Below are positions 1-18,318 of a DNA stretch of 64,000 nt, in pieces. The translations under genes and the position numbers were made by a program. Below the pieces are notes generated by a model. That model searched no databases, had not been told where the DNA came from, and saw only the letters and a program-made list of their open reading frames with translations. Positions within the stretch are counted from its first letter, which is position 1. Each line of letters opens with the position of its first letter. The DNA is from Brasenia schreberi (taxonomy: Eukaryota; Streptophyta; Magnoliopsida; Nymphaeales; Cabombaceae): contig JAYKKT010000056.1 of NCBI GenBank assembly GCA_036023115.1, forward strand, positions 930,001 through 994,000, given 5' to 3'.

Positions 1-2560
1 ATGTTCAAATACATTGAGGGAATGAGTTGTGCCACACTGGTTTCAAGCTGAAAAGCTCAACACAACTTCCAAGCATGATCCCTTAAGAGGACTAATTTAT
101 TATTAAGACATTTAATGAGTACTAAAAAAAATATTGAATTTCTCGTTTCTCCTTGTGTGCTGTCAAATAACCTTTGAGAGTTGCCTACTATCACTTTTTC
201 TACCTTTGCTTTTGTAAACACCCTAAATAAATTTTTCTGAAAACACTCTCAATTTCAAAAGTCAGCTTGTTTTAAAACCTTTGCTTTAACATAAAAATTT
301 TAAATCTTTAAAATAAAGATTTTAAAGAAGTTCAAATTAAAGTTGAAGGGACAAGTCTCAGAGGGTATGAACGAATCAGGCGAAGATCAAGGCGATAGTT
401 GAAGCCCGTTTCAAGCCGGGATTGAGTTCGCGAAAGTCAAGCCGTTGAGCAAGGAAGTAGACCACGATGAGTTAAGGCACGTCTTCATCAAAGATCAAGT
501 CAAGTGGATAGCCTCACCAAACCTAACCTAGCCAAATTTGACTAAGACCTAGACTTGATTCACCTAGGCTAACCATGACTCATGGGCAGTCCTAATCAAG
601 CTATCCTAGCTGGACCAAATGGACTTACCTTAGCCATATCCACCCTACATTTATTGATTAAACTATAGTTGAAACCCATCTACCTGGCCTTGATCAAATG
701 GGACGAGCCACGTCAAGATTAAAGAGAGTCGGTTGCATGGGGAGGCGCCTAGGTGCAATCGGCTAGGTCAAGATGGGTGCACACGGTTGAACCAAGAACC
801 AGCCCACATGGGGCTAGTCCAGCTAGGGACAAAGGGGCACCCTTGGGGCTGGGTTTGGGTCTTAGATCACCCACCCCAAGGAAGGGCCTAGAAGAACCCC
901 CCTTGGCTTATAAATAGAGGCCAAGGGGGGGACGACTTTTTCATCTTGGGATCTTGGGAGAGTGGTTGTACCTTGGAGTCTTGGAGTCGTGGGCCATTGA
1001 AGTGCTACATCTTGGGAGTCTCGTGAGTTGCTAGGGGAGATCTTAGAGAGGGGAAGAGAGTGTAGAAGATAGGCAAAGTACTGCCAATCAAGTTAGAGTG
1101 AGAGTGAGAGTGAGAAAAATAGATAGTGAAAAGAGGGAAAGGTGAGGGTCGTGCACCACCATTGGGAGTTGATCCTTGGGGAGATCCGTGTAAGTATCCA
1201 TCTTCTTCATATTCAACTCAAAAGGGGTTGTATTAATAGAGCTTTGTCTCTCCCCATGATGTAATAAGAAGTAGATGTGTTGAAATTTTCCATTCTTGCT
1301 TATGCACTCTAATTGTTTGTGTTCTTGATTCTACCTCTCAATATTTTATAAACATTCTATATCTCCTAATCCCCTCTATGATTAAGCTAATAGATATATT
1401 TTCATTCCTTTTCCTTTAGTAATTTACTTTGGATTGTTGTATTGTTGCAATTTAATTCGGGTGAGTTTGCATCACATTTGTTGTAAAAATCAGAAAATCT
1501 GATTTAAGCATTCTCGCATACATTGATTGCTTTATTTATCATTACTAAACTATTACTTCGATCACTCTAAAATTTGATACACTGTATCTACACACACAAG
1601 CTCACTTGTAATAAAATTTTCAAGAATTTTAGGACTATGCAACTGCGTATTAAAAATTATGTAAGATTAGGAAAATTTGAGAAACTTTTTGTCAACCCTG
1701 TTTTCTTGTAATAGAGCCTGGGTAATCATCTAATAACTCTGTATGTAGTTGTCCACATTCAGTGAAACATGGTTAAATGGAAAGCTGACATCTATAGCTT
1801 TCGAACAAGACTAAGTGCACTAAAATTAGAGCTCTGAGCACCGAGATACAGACCTACCTTTAGGTCTCTATATTTTTGTGATAGAACAGTTTTGAGTATT
1901 TGAGCAGAGATACTTTGTCGTTTTAATTATGTATTATACCAGTCCCAAAATTCAAAACAAAAAGTGGCTTATACTCTCCACATTCCAGGCTGTGTCTTTT
2001 AAAATTTTCATGAATTTTGGAGATCTTTAGGTTACCCAAAAAATTTGGAAAACAAGCTCTAAAAACAGTACCAGTTTCTGTTTTTCAGAACTTACTGATT
2101 TTCAAACGTGAAACCAAAGTGCACGAGTTTGTTATTGTCAAAACCTTATTTTCCACTTGGATTTGAAACTTCACCTGAATATTTGAAATCCTCAAAGCAC
2201 TTAGGCTAACACTTGAGCATCAATTAAAGAAGGCCTAAAGCGAAAAGATCCCGCTTAGCCATAATCGCCAAGTCAGATTTAAAACTTTACTAGTTTTTGG
2301 AAATTAGTTGGCACACTCGCGCAACAAAGTAGTATTGAAAAGTTTTCTTCAAGTCTCTACATAGGCTTGAAGTGAAATTTTCACATCTACAACTTCCAAC
2401 TCCTATAATTATATGTCATGAATTCTCCTACTACTATTTTTATTGTAATACCCCTATCATTCCATTTGAAGTTGGACTAAATGATTTTTACATCTCAACT
2501 TTTCCATCTATCACTTGGGAAGAGTTTGTGCCTTCCTTATGCTCAAACTTCATCTAGGCT
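1..2560. other. Non-coding AT-rich block, part LTR-like
   Basis: No credible coding region is visible. A TATAAATA box at 909-916 lies in a GC-richer stretch and is followed by a purine-rich leader (about 1040-1190), which resembles the promoter and R/U5 part of an LTR or an old promoter. Both ends and any TG/CA termini are unclear, so element identity is not claimed. The rest, to 2560, is featureless AT-rich DNA. Confidence 0.3.
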
Positions 2561-4955
2561 CAACCATTCGGCAAAAGGTTAATTAACTAGTTAGCAAGAA
2601 AAAGTAGAATGAGGCAACCATAACCTTATTATGCTCCCCACCATAACCATCCCCTTCGATGACAAATTGATACACTGGCCAATGTCTATCAACAAAGCAC
2701 CTTGTTCTCAACCATCTAGAGGTTGCGCTCACACACACTCCAAGAAAAGAGTTAGAAGATGCCTTGACTGGCGAGGACTCATAAAGGAAAAGAGTGAGGA
2801 TGGAAGTTGATGGAGACTCCCAAGGAGATAAGAATGTAATTGAAATTAATCACTTCGAGTGAGATGATTCATTTTACAATAATAAGGAAGATGTATCACT
2901 ACTATTCTCTGGCTTGTTAATGGTCTTTCAATTCTAACATTGTGACATTTGAAGATTAAAATTGATGCCTTTGCTACCCTAATAGGTAGCATACATAGAT
3001 GGTCCCTATTCCGATAACAAGGACCCTAGAGATATTCACCCAAGAGATAATGGTAGATGGTCTCTTCCCTTAACATCGGCTCCATATTTTATGCAACTCC
3101 TATCACATATGCTCGGGTCACGACCACAACCCGATCCGAGTTGATGCCTCGTGGCCGCTTCTCGTGTGGGCGTGATCGTGAATAGTAGCCAAATACAATA
3201 CTAATTTAATTCAATTCAAGTAAAATATCTAGCTTAAATAAATACCATACCAAAGTTCTAAACAATATACCCAAAATGATGCAGGGCCCACCAAATATAA
3301 CCCCGAATAAAAAAGATTTTCTAAATTGTCTAATACTTATTGTACCATCTAAAATAAAAATGGTAGCTCTATCCAACAACTACTTTGCTTCGCACATCTT
3401 GAAAGTGCTGGCTTCAAGACGAACTATGAACTCCTATACATAGCTCAGTAAGGAGGTTAAATATCTTTAAACAAAATTCATACTAACAGCATGCATAATT
3501 TCATAATCATTTCATAACAAATCACAATCTTATCTTTAAATAATGATCTCAAATTCATACTCACACATCATTAATTACGATAATTATAACTCATATTGTG
3601 TCTGCCCCAAAGGCCATGAGAGTCATTCAACCCTCTCTAACGTGACCTCGGTAATCCCGTCTAAGACGATAACCACATCGACTCTCACGACAGAGTACTT
3701 GGAAACACACCCTATATTCGCCCCAAGCCGGATCGCCTGAGGGACTTGTAAGTCTCTAGAGACCCCACACAACCCACACAAGTATAATTTTCACTAAAAT
3801 TGTTTGTTTTAATAGTTCTTTATCTTTTAGTAAAGGTAGAAGTTTAACAAATAAATGATTTAAATCTTCTTTTTGACTTGTTTTCTCGTGTTCTGGTCTA
3901 CATGTATGTAATGCAGCCATCTAGACGGAAGTGCTTTGGTTCACTTCTCGAGCTTGTTTGCATCCTGTTGTTCAAATACGTAGATTCTGCATGTGTGGGG
4001 ACTTTTTGCAAGATTTTATATTAATTACCATTTATATTTGTATTTATCATTTTTCCTACAAATGATCATGATTGTCCCCATCGACATATAAATTACCTTA
4101 GACTCAAGAAAGCACAACCCAAATTTACCACTCTTAGGAGTGATTTCATCATTTCAACCTTGAACAGGACAAAAGGTTATCTCCTGAAAGTAAGTCATGG
4201 TAGATAGTATTCTATTAGCCCATTATTTGTTATCAGAAGATGACAGATAGCATTAATCAGATCGGGTCATAACATATTCATGATTTGGAACCAGGATTTG
4301 GTCATTAGGGGTGTTGGATTTGGGTCCACCTCAGCATACCCAAATTTTATTGTGTTTGAGGGAAAGGCTCTAAATACGCGTCGAGTCTTCTTCATGTTTA
4401 GTTCATCAGCTAGTTTAAGTTGACTTGAATTTAAGCGAATTAAACAACCAATTTGGTTTGGTTAACTTGGTTTTCTAACATATTTGTTGACCATGTATGG
4501 ATTACGATCCTGCTCATGCTCAGTTCATGTAGATCAAGAACTAGATATCCATAGATCAGCATGTGCCGAACCTAGCCAAATTATGATTGAAAATTTAAGA
4601 AAATTTTATGTTGGTTGTCGGCTATGGAATATAACTCTTGTATTTGATGTGAGCTTCAACCTGAAATCAAAATCCTAAGTATCACGAGCTTTTCCCGAAA
4701 GGTGAATAATGTGGAAATGTGAGAAGTTGATGATGTGGTTCTCAGGTGTGAACAATGATGCCAATAACGAGTTATATCTTGAATGATCATGGTTGTAGAT
4801 TTGTGGGTCCATTTGGTGAGAACAAAGTCAGATCTTGGTTGGTTAATAATGAATCAGAAGAGTTCAAAAATAGAAGGGAAGGATCTCGGTCCACAAACAT
4901 TGATCCAATGTCAATATTGTTAGATTGACTTATTCGAATCTAAAAATATTAATTT
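2561..4955. other. Intergenic DNA, nothing recognised
   Basis: AT-rich sequence with only short chance reading frames. A short GC-richer patch (about 3115-3180) and one at 3600-3760 have no recognisable protein or repeat structure. Confidence 0.5.
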
Positions 4956-4959
4956 TTAT

Positions 4960-5705
4960 ATCATCTTAAGTAACCAAATGATTAAACTTACATTTCATAT
5001 GATGTCTTTGTTCTACTAAGTCAGAAATCTTTACTTTCTAATGTTTCTTTTCATAGTTTCCTATTTATTTTTTTCTCAGAACCGTCAACTAACATAATAT
5101 CATCCACAAATAACAAAGACCAAGGTACTTCATCTTGAATATCTTGAATATGTTTTGTTTAACTCGTTAGTAACCAATATAAATAAATTTGGATTTAAAG
5201 TTGATCTTTTATATAATCTAATATTAATTTTAAGGAAATGTGTCATTTCTTCGTGGATCCTCACACATATTTGTGCACCATTATACATATCTTTTATAAG
5301 ATTGATGTACTTCAATAAATACGTCTCTTTTCTAAGGTTTTACAAAGATTATCTTTTGACACTCTACCATGTAAAACTATATGAAGGTTCTTTTTTACTC
5401 TAAAATGTCTCATAAGATGTCTTAATGGGTGAATAGCTTCAACAGTAAATCTTCTTCGCATGGATCTAAAATGGTTACGATACTTGTCTCAGCTTATGTT
5501 CAATAATTCTTTCCCAATGGCTAATCAACTTATACTCCGATACTTCACACAATTCTAAATGTTTTCCTTATTATTGTATATGAGTATACCTGTAATATTT
5601 CCTCATTCATTAATACACACATCTCACCTAGGATTTTCCATAGTTTATAAGAATATTGTTTGATCTTATAAATTTACCAACCTTTTTATCACATAATGAG
5701 TTGAG
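4960..5705 (-). mobile_element. RTE-LINE fragment (LINE-A), decayed
   Basis: Read on the minus strand, this matches the reverse-transcriptase core of the full-length RTE LINE at 18033-21304. It runs from the part encoding the end of the catalytic core back to the upstream RT region. The frame at 5130-5315 keeps the recognisable order KYINLIKDMYNGAQ, then a degenerate form of the STLSPYLFIMV block. Indels and stops throughout make it one of the older copies in the window. Neither LINE end is present, so it is an internal fragment. Confidence 0.75.
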
Positions 5706-5849
5706 AAAAAATGATGCCTATCAACTATCATACAAAACGGATAAGCATTGTTGAACTAAAAATAAGTGCACAATCTTCCATTTTCTCAGGCCATAAGAGA
5801 ATGCAATAGACTGGCGAATATAGAAAGTTTAGGATGCAAAAATTTGGTG

Positions 5850-5960
5850 GCTTTTTTTTCATTTACAATGGGGTGCCCCAAGATTCGAACTCATGCGCAC
5901 AAGTCAAGAGCCCTGTGGGGTGCACTATCACCTCGTGTGCAAATCACTCATGGTTTTACT
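5850..5960 (-). mobile_element. tRNA-derived SINE-like element
   Basis: On the minus strand there is an internal Pol III B-box-like motif (GAGTTCGAATC) downstream of a possible A box (GAGGTGATAGTGC). The element ends in ATTGTAA followed by an A-rich tail. This is the arrangement of plant SINEs with a TTGTA end, and it matches the clearer copy at 31747-31889. No target-site duplication was found. Confidence 0.5.
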
Positions 5961-5984
5961 TTTACCCGTGTATTATAGGCTATT

Positions 5985-6084
5985 CATAGCATTAGATAAC
6001 CTGACAAGGTCACTTGACTCGCTAGGTCCTGGTTGTGAGTTTGATTCCCATGGCATGCATACCTAAGCTTCAGCCTTCCTATAA

Positions 6085-6092
<8 letters not shown>
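5985..6092 (+). mobile_element. tRNA-derived SINE-like element
   Basis: Plus-strand copy with a B-box-like GAGTTTGATTCCC near 6035-6047, then a GGCATGCAT...TAAGC...CTTCCTATAATG 3' part that resembles the 3' part of the SINE at 31747-31889. It runs directly into a (CT)n(TA)n microsatellite. The A box is poor and no TSD is visible. Confidence 0.4.

Positions 6093-6161
<69 letters not shown>
6092..6161. repeat. (CT)n(TA)n microsatellite
   Basis: About 15 CT units followed by about 20 TA units, directly after a SINE-like 3' end. Confidence 0.95.
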
Positions 6162-6165
<4 letters not shown>

Positions 6166-6179
6166 TTGGACCTTCTAGA

Positions 6180-6825
6180 TAATACAAAGCTTAAACAATA
6201 TCTCATGGCTGAAAACCCTCGATATCGAAAGTTGGGTGTGACCCTTTCTTATAAGTAGAGAATGATGGTAAATGTTGTAAACATGCTCAATAGGCCTCGC
6301 TCACTTGATTTGCTTTGAGGCAAAGGGACCATGAGCTAAGCTGTGAGAGTTAACCATTGATCAGCTTTTTAAACTTGAAATAATTTTGAATCATTTTAAT
6401 CAGTAAATTTGAACACTTGTTTTCATAAGAATAAAACTCATGGACACGACACGGGAGGTATAAGCACCCAACCGAGTCAAATGAAACACCACTTCTTCAT
6501 GGTCAGCTCAATTACATTAGATTTGCCCCATGCATCGCGAGCTCCTGGATCCAAAAAGAGATTCTTAGCATACCATGGCTGTGACTACATGGTAAAATAA
6601 AATGGTTCGGATCGGATTTTATACAGTCCGAAATCATATCGGATTATCCAAAACAGCTGATCCCAAGGATGTCTAAGCAAATCCAAGATTAGAAGGATCC
6701 GAATCTGATGTAAAGCGGTCAAAATACTAGACCCAAACCCGAGACGGTTGACAACTTGAGATGCCCAGCAAGGAGCGCCATCTACGTGATTAACGACTGA
6801 ATCGGGGGCCATTTGTAAAAGGAAG
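6180..6825. other. Upstream region of the CKX gene
   Basis: No gene is seen. This is the 5' flank of the cytokinin dehydrogenase gene. Its GC content rises towards 6900. No recognised operator-type motif could be assigned with confidence apart from the TATA box reported separately. Confidence 0.4.
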
Positions 6826-6833
6826 ATATATAA
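6826..6833 (+). promoter_or_regulatory. Probable TATA box of the CKX gene
   Basis: ATATATAA lies about 145 bases upstream of the chosen start codon. This fits a plant core promoter with a 5' leader of roughly 110-120 bases. The transcription start itself cannot be seen. Confidence 0.5.
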
Positions 6834-6874
6834 CCCTCTCAGAGTTCGGCCATGTTGGCAGCGCGGATAAATAG

Positions 6875-12188
<5,314 letters not shown>

Positions 12189-13517
12189 GCGACGGCATAG
12201 AATTGCAAGTGATCGTCAAGGGGAGGATCGTTCTCGTTCAATCCATGATATGATTATTTTAGTCCTTTTCTATATTTTTAATTTAAAATCCTTGTCTTCA
12301 ATTTCGATCGATGTAAAAAGAACGCTTAATTTAAGAAAATTGATTTTCTTGTTAAGTTTAGTTGCGCATTCCTGATGTGCCCCTTCTGCTTTTGGGGAAT
12401 TTAAAGGATGGTGAGAAACTTGCTAGGGAGGAGGACCAAACAGAGAGATGATGACAATGCATCACAGTTTCTTCAGCATCCCAACACCTCAAAATCATCC
12501 TGTCCCTGTCTAATTGGGAGCTGCCAATGGGTCGGGCTGTGACCTAAACTCGACCTGTGTCAAACCCGTAACTGTAAGGGTTTGGTAACAAAATTCTTTT
12601 AGTTACCCGTATGAAACCTATAGGATCAAAAGAGATCCAGGAGAAGGGTGTGGTTTATGGAAGTTTGTACCAAATCCTAGCTGGTACTGTATTGATGGGG
12701 GCGAAGAGAAAACAAAGCACTACTAGGTGAACATGAAAGGCTCAACGTTAAGCCTTTGACTAAGATCTAGTAAGTATGAAAAGGCTTTCTTTCAAATTAT
12801 ACTTGTTATTAACCCTGTAGATTGGTGGACTTTATTGATAGGTCCGAAATCGAGCTCCAAGTTCAAGCACATTCATGGGGCTGTGTTGTTTACGATCTAA
12901 ACAAAGATCAACTTAATCCAGCTCATCAATAAGCTCACCCATATCTGAAAAGCAAAATGAGACGAATAAAGTTGACTTCTAGTGGCCTGAATATAATAGC
13001 TCAATCAGAGCTTGGGCCTTGATATCAAATCCCTATTCAGCTTATCCCAATGTTTCTTAGATGCTCTTGATCTGGCTTGCCTGCTTGGGTCTTCATGAAT
13101 GGGTCCGAATCAAACTATGAGGTATTGATCGGCTAACCGTGTAGGAAGCCGGTTTATACACCCATGGACGATTTACCCTTGACCTAACTTGATATGGAAT
13201 ACAATGGTAAGAGTCAAGTTAGAAAAGCTGGCCTATATTTTCCCTTGCAGCATAGAGCTACGGGTGCTCATGATCCGGTTTGTTTCAGCTGTAGTCTCAG
13301 CCTCGAAACAAACAAATATATTTTTTGGAGAATGAAACCATATAGTCTATAGAACCGAACAAAACTAAACCAACAGTTTCAGTTTCCCAAGACATGGTTT
13401 CATACATTTAAAATTATGCTAATATCTTGATGGATATATTGCATAAGAAATAATCAATACAACACCATATCCAAGTTGCTTTATGACGGATAAACTTAGA
13501 AAGTTATAGCGTAGGAT

Positions 13518-13520
<3 letters not shown>
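12189..13520. other. Intergenic DNA downstream of CKX
   Basis: No gene is seen. The 3' UTR of the CKX gene must begin here, but no AATAAA-type signal stands out in the first 150 bases. A region near 13258-13420 looks like a decayed MITE end, but no second end or TSD could be fixed. Confidence 0.45.

Positions 13521-13607
<87 letters not shown>
13521..13607. repeat. (AC)18(AT)n microsatellite
   Basis: About 18 AC units followed by about 25 AT units, ending seven bases before the 5' LTR of Copia-1. Confidence 0.95.
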
Positions 13608-13609
<2 letters not shown>

Positions 13610-13613
13610 AATA

Positions 13614-13967
13614 TGGTCACATTAGACCTCCAAATCTCCTCACTTGAAATCCGAAAAGAAAGAGCCCTTTTATGGATTTCAGAGATGCAGTTTTTGATAG
13701 ATAAACAAAAGATTAAAACATAGATTTGCTTTTACAAAATAATCGAAGGATTATTCGGAGCCCTATCTCTCAATAATGGAAACAAGAAAACCCAGTAAAA
13801 GAATATAAAACGGGAAAGACTGAGAAATGTGAAAAAGTAATGTGAACTCTTCTCTCACAAAAACTATTGAACAAAACCATCTTATTATTCTTCAATCTCT
13901 TCTCTCTTTGCTTTCACTCAGCATGCAACTCATTCAACATCCTTAGTTCGGCTATTGCAACGCTCCA
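13614..13967 (+). repeat. Copia-1 5' LTR
   Basis: Begins TGGTCACATTAGACC and ends GCTCCA, one base before the primer-binding site. It aligns along its length with 22811-23138, sharing blocks such as AAAGAGCC, AAACAAAAGATTA and CATTCAACATCCT. Confidence 0.85.
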
Positions 13968-13968
13968 T

Positions 13969-13980
13969 TGGTATTAGAGC
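13969..13980 (+). other. Copia-1 primer-binding site
   Basis: TGGTATTAGAGC differs by one base from the plant initiator-Met-tRNA complement TGGTATCAGAGC. It directly follows the 5' LTR. Confidence 0.85.
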
Positions 13981-15789
13981 AGAAGTCGGTCCTCAACTGA
14001 GTTGTTTTATTTCCTTGGTCGTTTCTCGTTGCGGTATGTTTTTTCTTCTAACTAAAAAACAGCTTGATATAGCATTAAAAGTTTGACCATTCATATGTAA
14101 GAAAGAAGACAAAACGGATTTGATTCTTATTTTTGGTCTCATTCTATAAACAAGAGTTATTTATATCAATTTGTTATGTTCTAAAAAAATAGAAACCAAG
14201 GATTTCTCTATTCGTTTCAAATAGAAGAATAAAAGGAAAAGCATGTAAAATCTCGAAATAAAAAAGGGTTAATAAACTCATCTAGAAAACAATGCTTCTA
14301 TATTGATTTTTTGGTGCAGAGCTTCCAATCCCTTCTTAGTTTTTTTTTCAAGATTTTACTAAAAAAAAAGAATACAAAGAGAGAGAGAATGATATAAAAG
14401 AGAACAAGAAGAGAGATAAACTTTGAAAATAAAGTAAACACGGCAGAAAATAAGAGAAAATAAGAGAGAAGGATTGCAAACTTATATGTCGTCTATAATT
14501 GACCTAAAGGTGATCTTACCATCGGAGAACAATCGACAGATGTCGTAAGAACAACCCCTCTTTCTTTATGTTTTTCTCCTAAAGAGCAAAGCTCTCTATT
14601 CTATCTTTGTCCCTCTTCTCCTAGCTTCCTCTCAAACAAGCAAAAGGCAAGAAATCTAGACCATCTTTGGTTTTTTCATAATTTTGCCTTGTCGACAAAT
14701 TTATCGAAACATAAGGCCATGCTTTTTTAGAAACCACTTCAGGTTTCTCGAAAACTGGAGGCAACCATTGGTTTCCTGACGAAACTAGTTGCAGTTTTAA
14801 AAAACCATGAGCATTTTTTTCTAAAACAGCCCAGGTCATTATGATTTTTAAATTTTAAATTAAAAAATTGATTAGTAAAATTACTAGCTTGACCACATAG
14901 TTTTTTCAAAATTACATACTATTACTATGAAAATTATAATTTTGTACAAATATTTCATTGTGAATTTATAGAAAAACCTTGGGACTTATTTTATTGTTTT
15001 GTCCACTCTATTTTTATGAGAATTATGATATATGGTAAAGTTACAAGTTTACCCCTATTGCTTTTCTAAAATCACATAAATATATGAAAGGAAAATTTAC
15101 TATTCTATCTTCACTTGTTTGTTGAATTTAAAAGGGTGAGTTGACTATTTTGTTCCTTTGTGTTTTAGGTTATTACAAAACCCCTAAGGAAAAATTATTG
15201 TTACCCCTAACTTATGTGTTAATTCCAAAGTTCTTATTTTAGATTACTTTTGGGTATTCGTTGTTCAATACCTTCAATTTTTACAAAATTATAAATAGGT
15301 GCTTGTATTTATTTGCATAATTATATATACTATTTTATGATACTGTAAATAGATGTCTAACTAATTAATTGTGTTTGTTCATTAGATTCATGTATAAATG
15401 TTGTTATATGTTGTTTGTTTATGGTTTCTTGTTTAAAATTACTAGACCCTTTATTTGTGATTTTTGTTAAATCCATTAAAAAAGACTACTAGAGTGTGTC
15501 TCTAAACTTATAAAAACTGAAAAGTTGAATGTCTTTAACTTTCAAACTTAGAAGAGAAGAATAACTTTGGCCTTAACACTAAAGGGAGTGGACTATGTTC
15601 TAAGAGAAAGAACCCCACCTGCTTACCTATAAGGAGAATAACCTATATAGAGGATTAACTACTTAGGGTGTTTGAAGAATACAAAACAACAAAGAAACTA
15701 TTTGATTCCATAACTATAAAATATGACATAACAATGAAATTACATGTTCAATTACTTTTTTAAAAATATTACTCATATAAAATAAAGGA

Positions 15790-18017
15790 AGAAAATAATG
15801 TAGTTAAACATATTAACCAAATGTTGGTTATGGCAAGAGATTTGGTTGTAGTCTATATAATTCCTGATCCTATGTAGATTTCAACTATTCTAAATTATCT
15901 TCCTCCCTTTTGGAGCATGGTAACCTCAACAATTAGGTTGGACGTGACTTTACCCTTTTTGAATTTCTTCTCAAACTTGTTATTGAGTAAGAGCACATGA
16001 ATAAAAATAAAAAAGTAAACACTCTCAACTCAATATGATTTAGGATCTAGCTCAAGAAACAACTAGAACAAACAAAACAAAATAAGAAATTTAACAAAAA
16101 ATGATGGTCATAATTTTAAGAAATCATAGGAATGTGCTTCTCTAATCAAGTGTTTTAACTATGAAAAGATTGGACACTTCAAAAGGAACTACCACAATAA
16201 AAAGATAAATGAGAGCAACTCTCAACAATGCAATCAAAAGAAGAAGTTGGACATAATGTATTATTTTTTAGTGCTTGTATATGAACCACCCTATGATTGA
16301 TTGGTGGATAGATTCTGAAGTTACCTAACATATTTCAAGGATCAATGAGGGAGCTATGAATCTCAAGGAATATAAGATTTGAGAACATCATATGCATCAA
16401 CAACAACTAAGCCTTTTCTCATACTAGATGTGGTCGGCTACATAGATTTAAAAGGAGTGCAACATCGTGTGCATATGTGAAATAATTCCTTTACTAATGT
16501 TCTATGTATTGGATTCTTTAGGATCATTATAGGAAGCACATGCTTGTTGTACTTCCTGATGTATTGATTATGCAAGCTATTATGCATGATATGGAATTTA
16601 TACCTATTCTAGTAAAGAATGGTTTTGAGGTTAGATTTATCCTTAGAAAATTTTCTATATAAAACATGGAAGGATAACTTTTTTAGGTTCTTTTGACTCA
16701 AGTATTATTTTCTCTACCTATATTGATTGTGCCTTTATTATTAATATTAATGTATGACATAAAAGGCTAAGGCATATAAGTTTGAATAAGTCAAGAAAAT
16801 TAACTAACTTTAACTTACTGCTTGGATCTCAAGAAAATACTTTAAATACATGTGAATCCAATATATAAGGGAAAATAACAAAAAACTCTTTTTCAAATAA
16901 ATAATTAGGATAACAACCTTATTAGAAATCATATCTATGTGGACCTTTCAAGGTAAAGTTTTGACAAGTTTATTTTATAATTTTCATAGATGATTATTCA
17001 AAATATGAATATTTATATCTTTTATCACATAAATTTGAGGCACTAAACATATTTAAAAAATATAAGGTAAAGTTGAGAATCAACCAGGTCATAAAATTAA
17101 AGCCTTAAGATCTAACAAAGGTTGTGAATACACATTTACAAAATTCTTTAAATATTGTAAAAACTTTAGTATTTCAAAACAAAATATTGCTTAAGACACC
17201 TTAACAAACTGATATAGCTAAAAGATATAAAAGAACCATATTTAATTGACTAAGTCCATGTTTTTAGATGTTTTTTTAGGGTATTTTGGAAAGAAATAAT
17301 AATTATAACCATATATATTAAATGGAGTATCTTTTAATGTTGTATTCTCTACACCATGTGATATATGGTTTGGTAGAAAATCAAACTTGAGTTATCTAAT
17401 GGAGGTGAAAATCTTTTGTCTATATAAAAAATCCTTAATCAATATAGAGATAAATTAGACATTAGGTCCTTAACATGTATTTTCATTGGATACTCAAAAG
17501 GTTTAAAGGGATATAAATTTTATAATAAAAACTATAATTTAATAGAAAGGAGGGATATTGAATTCATCATTATTTGAACATATAGATAGAACATCATGAA
17601 AATGATGATTAAAGCTTTAATGATCTAGTATATCTGAATTCATCATTATTTGAACATATAGATAGTGATTTAAATTACCTTCGTATATAGACTAAAACTT
17701 TAAATGGACATAAAAGACCTAGAGTCATTCCATTGTACTTAAGGGATTGCCACACTTAGCAAATAGAGGAAATGTATTATGTAGTGGATTTAGATTAATT
17801 GATTGATAACTTACTTATCAGGAAGCACTTAGTTCATTTGAATCATGAGACTAGGAGAGAGAAATAAATGAGGGAGTTGAATCCATTAAGGAAAACTAAG
17901 TTTGAGAATTGACAGATTTGCTTAAAAGAAGAAAAGTTATTTATTGTAAATGAGTTCTTAAAGAGAACTTGATGTCGTTTTAAGACAAGGTTGGTTACAA
18001 AAGGAGTTCTGCAAAAG
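15790..18017 (+). pseudogene. Copia-1 gag, protease and integrase remnants
   Basis: Conceptual translation across frames shows gag text (YLPPFWSMV near 15900) and a damaged zinc knuckle (KCFNYEKIGHFKRN near 16150), in which the second and last Cys appear lost. The protease motif near 16300 reads DWWIDSEVT, so the catalytic Asp is kept but the Gly of DSG is Glu. Integrase text follows from about 16870 (KYEYLYLL, KALRSNKGCEYTF). The LINE at 18033 cuts the start of the RT domain. Many stops and frameshifts; no functional protein is possible. Confidence 0.75.
16394..16456 (-). mobile_element. RTE-LINE tail-only fragment (LINE-B)
   Basis: About 60 bases matching only the 3' end of the RTE LINE, including the CAACAACAACTAAGCC tail and GGTCGGCTACAT. 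It lies inside Copia-1. This is an extreme 5' truncation, or a leftover of one. Confidence 0.75.
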
Positions 18018-18032
18018 AAGGGAGTAGATTAT
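18018..18032 (+). repeat. Target-site duplication of LINE-C, left
   Basis: AAGGGAGTAGATTAT, repeated exactly at 21305-21319, lies on either side of the full-length LINE. The duplicated bases belong to the Copia-1 RT coding sequence. Confidence 0.95.
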
Positions 18033-18318
18033 ACAAAACAACAACAACAACAACTAAGCCTTTTCCCATACTAGACGGGGTCGGCTACATGGATTCTTTG
18101 TTTCCACAGATCTCTATCGTGTGCCATGTTAGCAGTTAACTCCCAATAAGCTAGATCATTCTTTATTGTTTCTTTCCAACACTTTTGTGGTCGTCCTCTA
18201 TCTTTAATACTTTCCAAATTTAGTTTTTCTAACCTTCTTACAGATTCTTCTTTTGATTTCTATATGTCCAAACCATCTTAAACGATGTTCTCGCATTTAT
18301 CCTCTATTGGTGCCACTC

